Below are positions 58,582 through 64,000 of a DNA stretch of 64,000 nucleotides, piece after piece. Made by a program: the position numbers and the translations under genes. The first letter of the stretch is position 1; every line of letters begins with the position of its first letter. The notes under the pieces are model-generated. The model was not told the origin of the DNA. It saw only the letters and a program-made list of their open reading frames with translations, and did no database searches. This stretch comes from Lactarius indigo (lineage: Eukaryota > Basidiomycota > Agaricomycetes > Russulales > Russulaceae), in contig JAFKAC010000006.1 in NCBI GenBank assembly GCA_025766275.1, positions 1,860,001-1,924,000 of the forward strand, written 5' to 3'.

Positions 58582-60540
58582 TCAATATTTTCTCGGAATA
58601 TCCGTGCGCTTCTCGTATAAGTCTTGTGCTAGCGCAACGCCCTCATGCGCCATCTCGCGCGCTACGTCCTCCGCACCCGCGAACACACGGAGGAAGTTAC
58701 CCCCGGTAAAGCCGCGCAGTTCGTCCGCAGACCATCCACGGCTGTATAATTCCGCGACCTAAAAAGGTTCGGCATCAGGGCACGGTGCAGTAATGGGGCC
58801 GTACTATGAACGCACGAGTACGGGGTAGGTCGAGACGTCCTCGAGTCCGATTGGGCAGCGATCGATGCCATCATAGTCGCTCCCGATGCCAACGCTGCCA
58901 GCACATCAGCGCATGTTATTAGAGAGGAGGCAGGCGAATCAGAGAAGGTGCGGCGGGAGGAGGAGGGGGAGACGGAGACGTACTGTGCGCGGCCGGTCAC
59001 GCTCGCGATATGGTCGACGTGGTCCGCGACGGCCTTGACGTCCGCACGGTCCGGGTCCGCAGACACGAATCCGGGGTGGAAGTTCACCTGGATCCAAATG
59101 ACGTCAAGCGACATGCACACTCTGTGGCGGATGGGTGCGTACCATCACGACCCCATCAGCGCTGCCCAGCGCCGGTCCCGACATGCCGGAGTACCTCGTC
59201 CGGCACGTTCCGGGGGATATCGCGCAGCGTGCGAGCGGAGGAGTGGACTCCATATCACGGGCGCGCGCGATATTTTGAGCGCGGCGAGCGCAGTGTCGTC
59301 CGATGTGTGCGAGAGATCGACGAGGACGCCAAGACGATTGAGCTCCTTCACGAGGGTCTCGCCGAATGGGCTGTGTGAACGGTCCGGCGGTTCAGTTGAG
59401 ACATAGCGAGGAAGAGGAAGAAATGCGCACCTGAGCCCATGGATGCAGTGGCTCGATACCGTCAAAGAGCCCGGACGAGTCGGCGAAGACGTTGTGACAC
59501 GTGTGAGTGAGCGTGACGTAGCGCACGCCGAGGGCGGCGAACTGGCGCAGCGCTCCGAGAGAGTTGCCGAGCTGGTGACCCCTGTATACTGCGGTCACGG
59601 GAAGGACACGAAAAGGGAGGGGACGAGACGAACCCTTCTATTCCAATGAGCGCGGAGATCTTGCCACGCCTCACTGCGCTGATGACGTCGCGTGAGGTGA
59701 GCGTGAGTTCAAACGTCTGTACCATTACAGGAAATTAAGTATAGCGAGTCGTTATGAACTGAGAATGCAGTTGATACGCACGTCCGAGTACTTGTGGATC
59801 AGCTGATGAGAGATGTCGATCTGCTCCAGCGTGTCGCTGCGCACGATCAGTACTTTCGTGCATATATGTGGGGGCGCCCACAAGTACGTACCGTACACTC
59901 GATGTCGGTTCGAGAAAGTCCTTTCCTGGATCTTCACCGATATCACTTGGGCATGGTGTGTATACGGACCTGTATGCGAACGATGAGACTTAGTGGGTGG
60001 GAACGCAATGGGGGTATGCGGGACAGAGAGAAACGTACCAGAAGAACCCACCCACACGTCCCGTGCGCAGACGAGGGATATCGACGTGCCCGAAGCACGG
60101 GCTTGCTCAGATCAACTGCAGTTCGCATTGTTTCCATACGCAGAGCGCACAAGCCACGGCAGATCGATGTGCCCATCCTGCCGTCATAACCATCGGTACG
60201 AAAAGTCCGCCAGCCCAGAAAGGCAGGGAGAGAAGGGGGGTTATTATTACAACAGGGTGGGGCGTTCGCGGGAGAGTACGGGACATACGATAATGGGCGC
60301 CCCACTAAGAATTATTTCTGCGGCCTTAAGCGGGTCGGGCGGGAGCCCTCCGCCGGTCCACGAAGTCGGGTGTTTGGTGAAGAGGAAGAGGGGGAGGGCA
60401 ATGAGAAGGACGAGAACGAGCCAAGCACGGACGAGGACGCGGTTGCGGCTGCCGTTGGGTCGTGCCGCGGTAATCGAGATGCCATTAGAGTGCGGGAGAA
60501 GAGTGGCACTCTCGTCAAGAGTTTCAGACGCCGGGTCCAT
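58582..60540 (-). CDS. Membrane dipeptidase (M19), type II membrane protein
   Basis: Zinc dipeptidase of the renal dipeptidase family. The start at 60540 opens [15 protein letters not shown]; one membrane anchor follows at [20 protein letters not shown], so the enzyme domain faces out or the lumen. Motifs: [12 protein letters not shown] (HxD zinc ligands, about 60140-60175), [11 protein letters not shown] (bridging Glu), [46 protein letters not shown] and APVIWSHSSA (zinc His pair), [11 protein letters not shown] and [17 protein letters not shown]. It ends [13 protein letters not shown] at the TGA 58584-58582. Six or more short introns. One extra base at 59243-59244 breaks SHSSA. Family substrates are dipeptides and leukotriene-type conjugates; the substrate here is unknown. 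Divergent from fumarate reductase. Confidence 0.9.
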
Positions 60541-61057
60541 GTTGAGATGATAGCAGGTGGAAACTGGCAGATGGTGCCCGCATTCTCAATCGTTCAGGCT
60601 TCGGTGACACGTATACACGCGCATACAAGTTTGTACTTGTCAGCTGCTCCTTTCTGAGTGAGTCGACAAATAGATTGTTTCCTCGGCATCTCTAAGGCGC
60701 AGGGAAATACTTCGGAGGCTATCTACCGAGGCATGGGCGGTATTGAGCACAACTCCAAGTTGCGATCCGGGTTCTTCAGCGCTGCAACAGAATCTTTATT
60801 GAGGTGGCTGGTCTTACTGTACAGTAGTATGTAGTAAACACCGACAAGTCCCGCCGGAACATAATCCTCGACCGGCGGCGAGGTGAGTATCCGAGGAGAG
60901 GGGACTAGCGTGGGGTTATCACATGTCCCCCACTCGCAATCCCGTGCCGGTACCTTAGCTCCGTCTGCCTTTAAAGTCCCTGCCTCTCCGTTCTCGCTTT
61001 CGTGTCCCAACCGTAACCTCTCAACAAAAACCATCATCCTTCATCCCCCTTTCTCAA
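60541..61057. promoter_or_regulatory. Divergent promoter M19 / fumarate reductase
   Basis: 517 bp between two starts. A pyrimidine-rich stretch (about 60985-61055) precedes the fumarate reductase ATG. No defined site. Confidence 0.35.
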
Positions 61058-62972
<1,915 letters not shown>

Positions 62973-64000
62973 GCGGCGCCGACCTTTGTACTTATATAAC
63001 GGCGTGTATTGCGTGCGACAGTAGTCTTAATTTTCATACTCAACCAATAGGCGCAGTGATCTGGAGGCACCACGTTGTGTTGCGGCGAATAACGCGTTTC
63101 TCATGTCATGATGTGTACTTACAGCTTGGCGGGGTCGTGCGTGTCATCATCTCGCCATCATCATCGTTGACGTCATCCTCCCTTGAACCGAGCACAAATA
63201 ATACAAAACAACTCTTCTCAGTCGTGTCCGATCGCTTACACTTTCGAAGACGAGAGTCGTTCTTCGCCACGAGTGCGGAAGCGGCGACCGGTTCGAGTTC
63301 TTCGTCTTGGTTCTGGGGACCGGGATTTCATTCTCCTGGGCGTTGCGCCATGAGTCCCATGACAGCGGAGCGGTGGAGCCTTGGCGTTTATATCCCGCAT
63401 CACAAGTCTACTGTATGTCACACAGATGCGGTTCCCGTACCGTAAAAAATACGGGTCCTAACGTGGCTATAGCAGAGGCGTTGGTGTAGCACTTAATATC
63501 CGGCGGGTAAACATTTCTCTCTGCTTTCAAAGCAGGTTCCAGTAATTGTATTGAGTATGACACGGTGATGGCAGTTTGTAGGTGGTATACAAACTCTAAA
63601 GTACGAGAGCCGGGACCTGTGTCGGTGACAGGCGGTTGGTTACAGTCAGTATTGCGAGAGAATTGGAAGGTTGAATCGAACTGCAGACGAACACTTTCGT
63701 TTATGTCTGATGCCGCTTTCCCAAAGTCCCATCTCCACACCACTACTACGTCCGGGCCATCCCTTTTGCAAAGATTCGGGTCTTTCAAGGCGGCTCATAA
63801 TTCTTTTTTTTTTAATTATAAAACATCATGGTCTACTCCAGAACAACCTCGGGACTTTAGTCGAAGGACCCCCCGTAATAGGCAGCTTCTTCCAGTAGCC
63901 TCTTCAAGCAAGAGTGCTACGGCTTCACCCAATCTAGTAGGCGAGGGCCCAGCTATGCTGCCGCCCGGGCCCGGCGCTTACGTCTGAAAAAGCCCAGCCG
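62973..64000. other. Right-edge intergenic stretch
   Basis: Fumarate reductase 3' flank and 1 kb without a recognisable gene. T-rich at about 63806-63820. Confidence 0.4.

Overview
The window is nuclear DNA of a filamentous fungus, almost certainly a basidiomycete (Agaricomycetes-like). Nearly every gene is cut by several introns of about 45-75 nt with GTRNGT-type donors. The gene set is fungal: chitin synthase, Rad21 cohesin, PPR protein, Psr1-type phosphatase, AP-1-like bZIP, Phs1 dehydratase, GH16 glucanases, aspartic and sedolisin proteases, S1/P1 nuclease, fumarate reductase with a cytochrome b5 tail. Two tRNA genes carry short introns. There are no bacterial operons, Shine-Dalgarno sites or CRISPR arrays.

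Layout. 1-10.3 kb is gene dense: 5'-truncated chitin synthase (+), a coiled-coil protein with a RHAMM/HMMR-like C-terminus (-), a PPR protein (-) and rad21 (+), the last two divergent from a 185-bp promoter. 10.3-28.9 kb is gene poor. It holds one possible 66-residue gene, a decayed GH16 copy next to a long hairpin, two tandem GH16 genes (-), and between them a sedolisin prodomain fragment and a 266-bp MITE-like element. 28.9-38.3 kb holds Psr1-like phosphatase (-), bZIP (+), Phs1 (+), a pepsin-type protease (-) and a third GH16 gene (+). 38.8-41.8 kb holds tRNA-Gly, a BTB protein (-) and tRNA-Gln. 44.2-51.5 kb holds an actinobacterial-type mannose-1-phosphate guanylyltransferase (+), mitochondrial enoyl-CoA hydratase (+), an S1/P1 nuclease (-) and a DUF218 membrane protein (+). 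52.3-63 kb holds a MyTH4-RhoGAP protein (-), a sedolisin (+), a membrane-anchored M19 dipeptidase (-) and fumarate reductase-cytochrome b5 (+).

The genes do not form one pathway. Wall metabolism (chitin synthase, GH16 beta-glucanases, possibly GDP-mannose supply) and secreted hydrolases recur. Secreted or membrane-anchored hydrolases are one GH16 gene that reads intact, two with frame breaks, one decayed copy, one A1 protease, one S53 protease, one S1/P1 nuclease and one M19 peptidase.

A property of the whole sequence matters for any reader. Many conserved exons, including those of essential genes, are broken by what look like single extra bases; dropping one base restores the family motif each time. 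Most look like consensus insertion errors rather than real pseudogenes. Coding spans below ignore these breaks and name them. The best candidates for new biology are the horizontally acquired-looking guanylyltransferase with an apparent fungal N-terminal extension, the GH16 family in several stages of decay, and the RHAMM-like coiled-coil protein.
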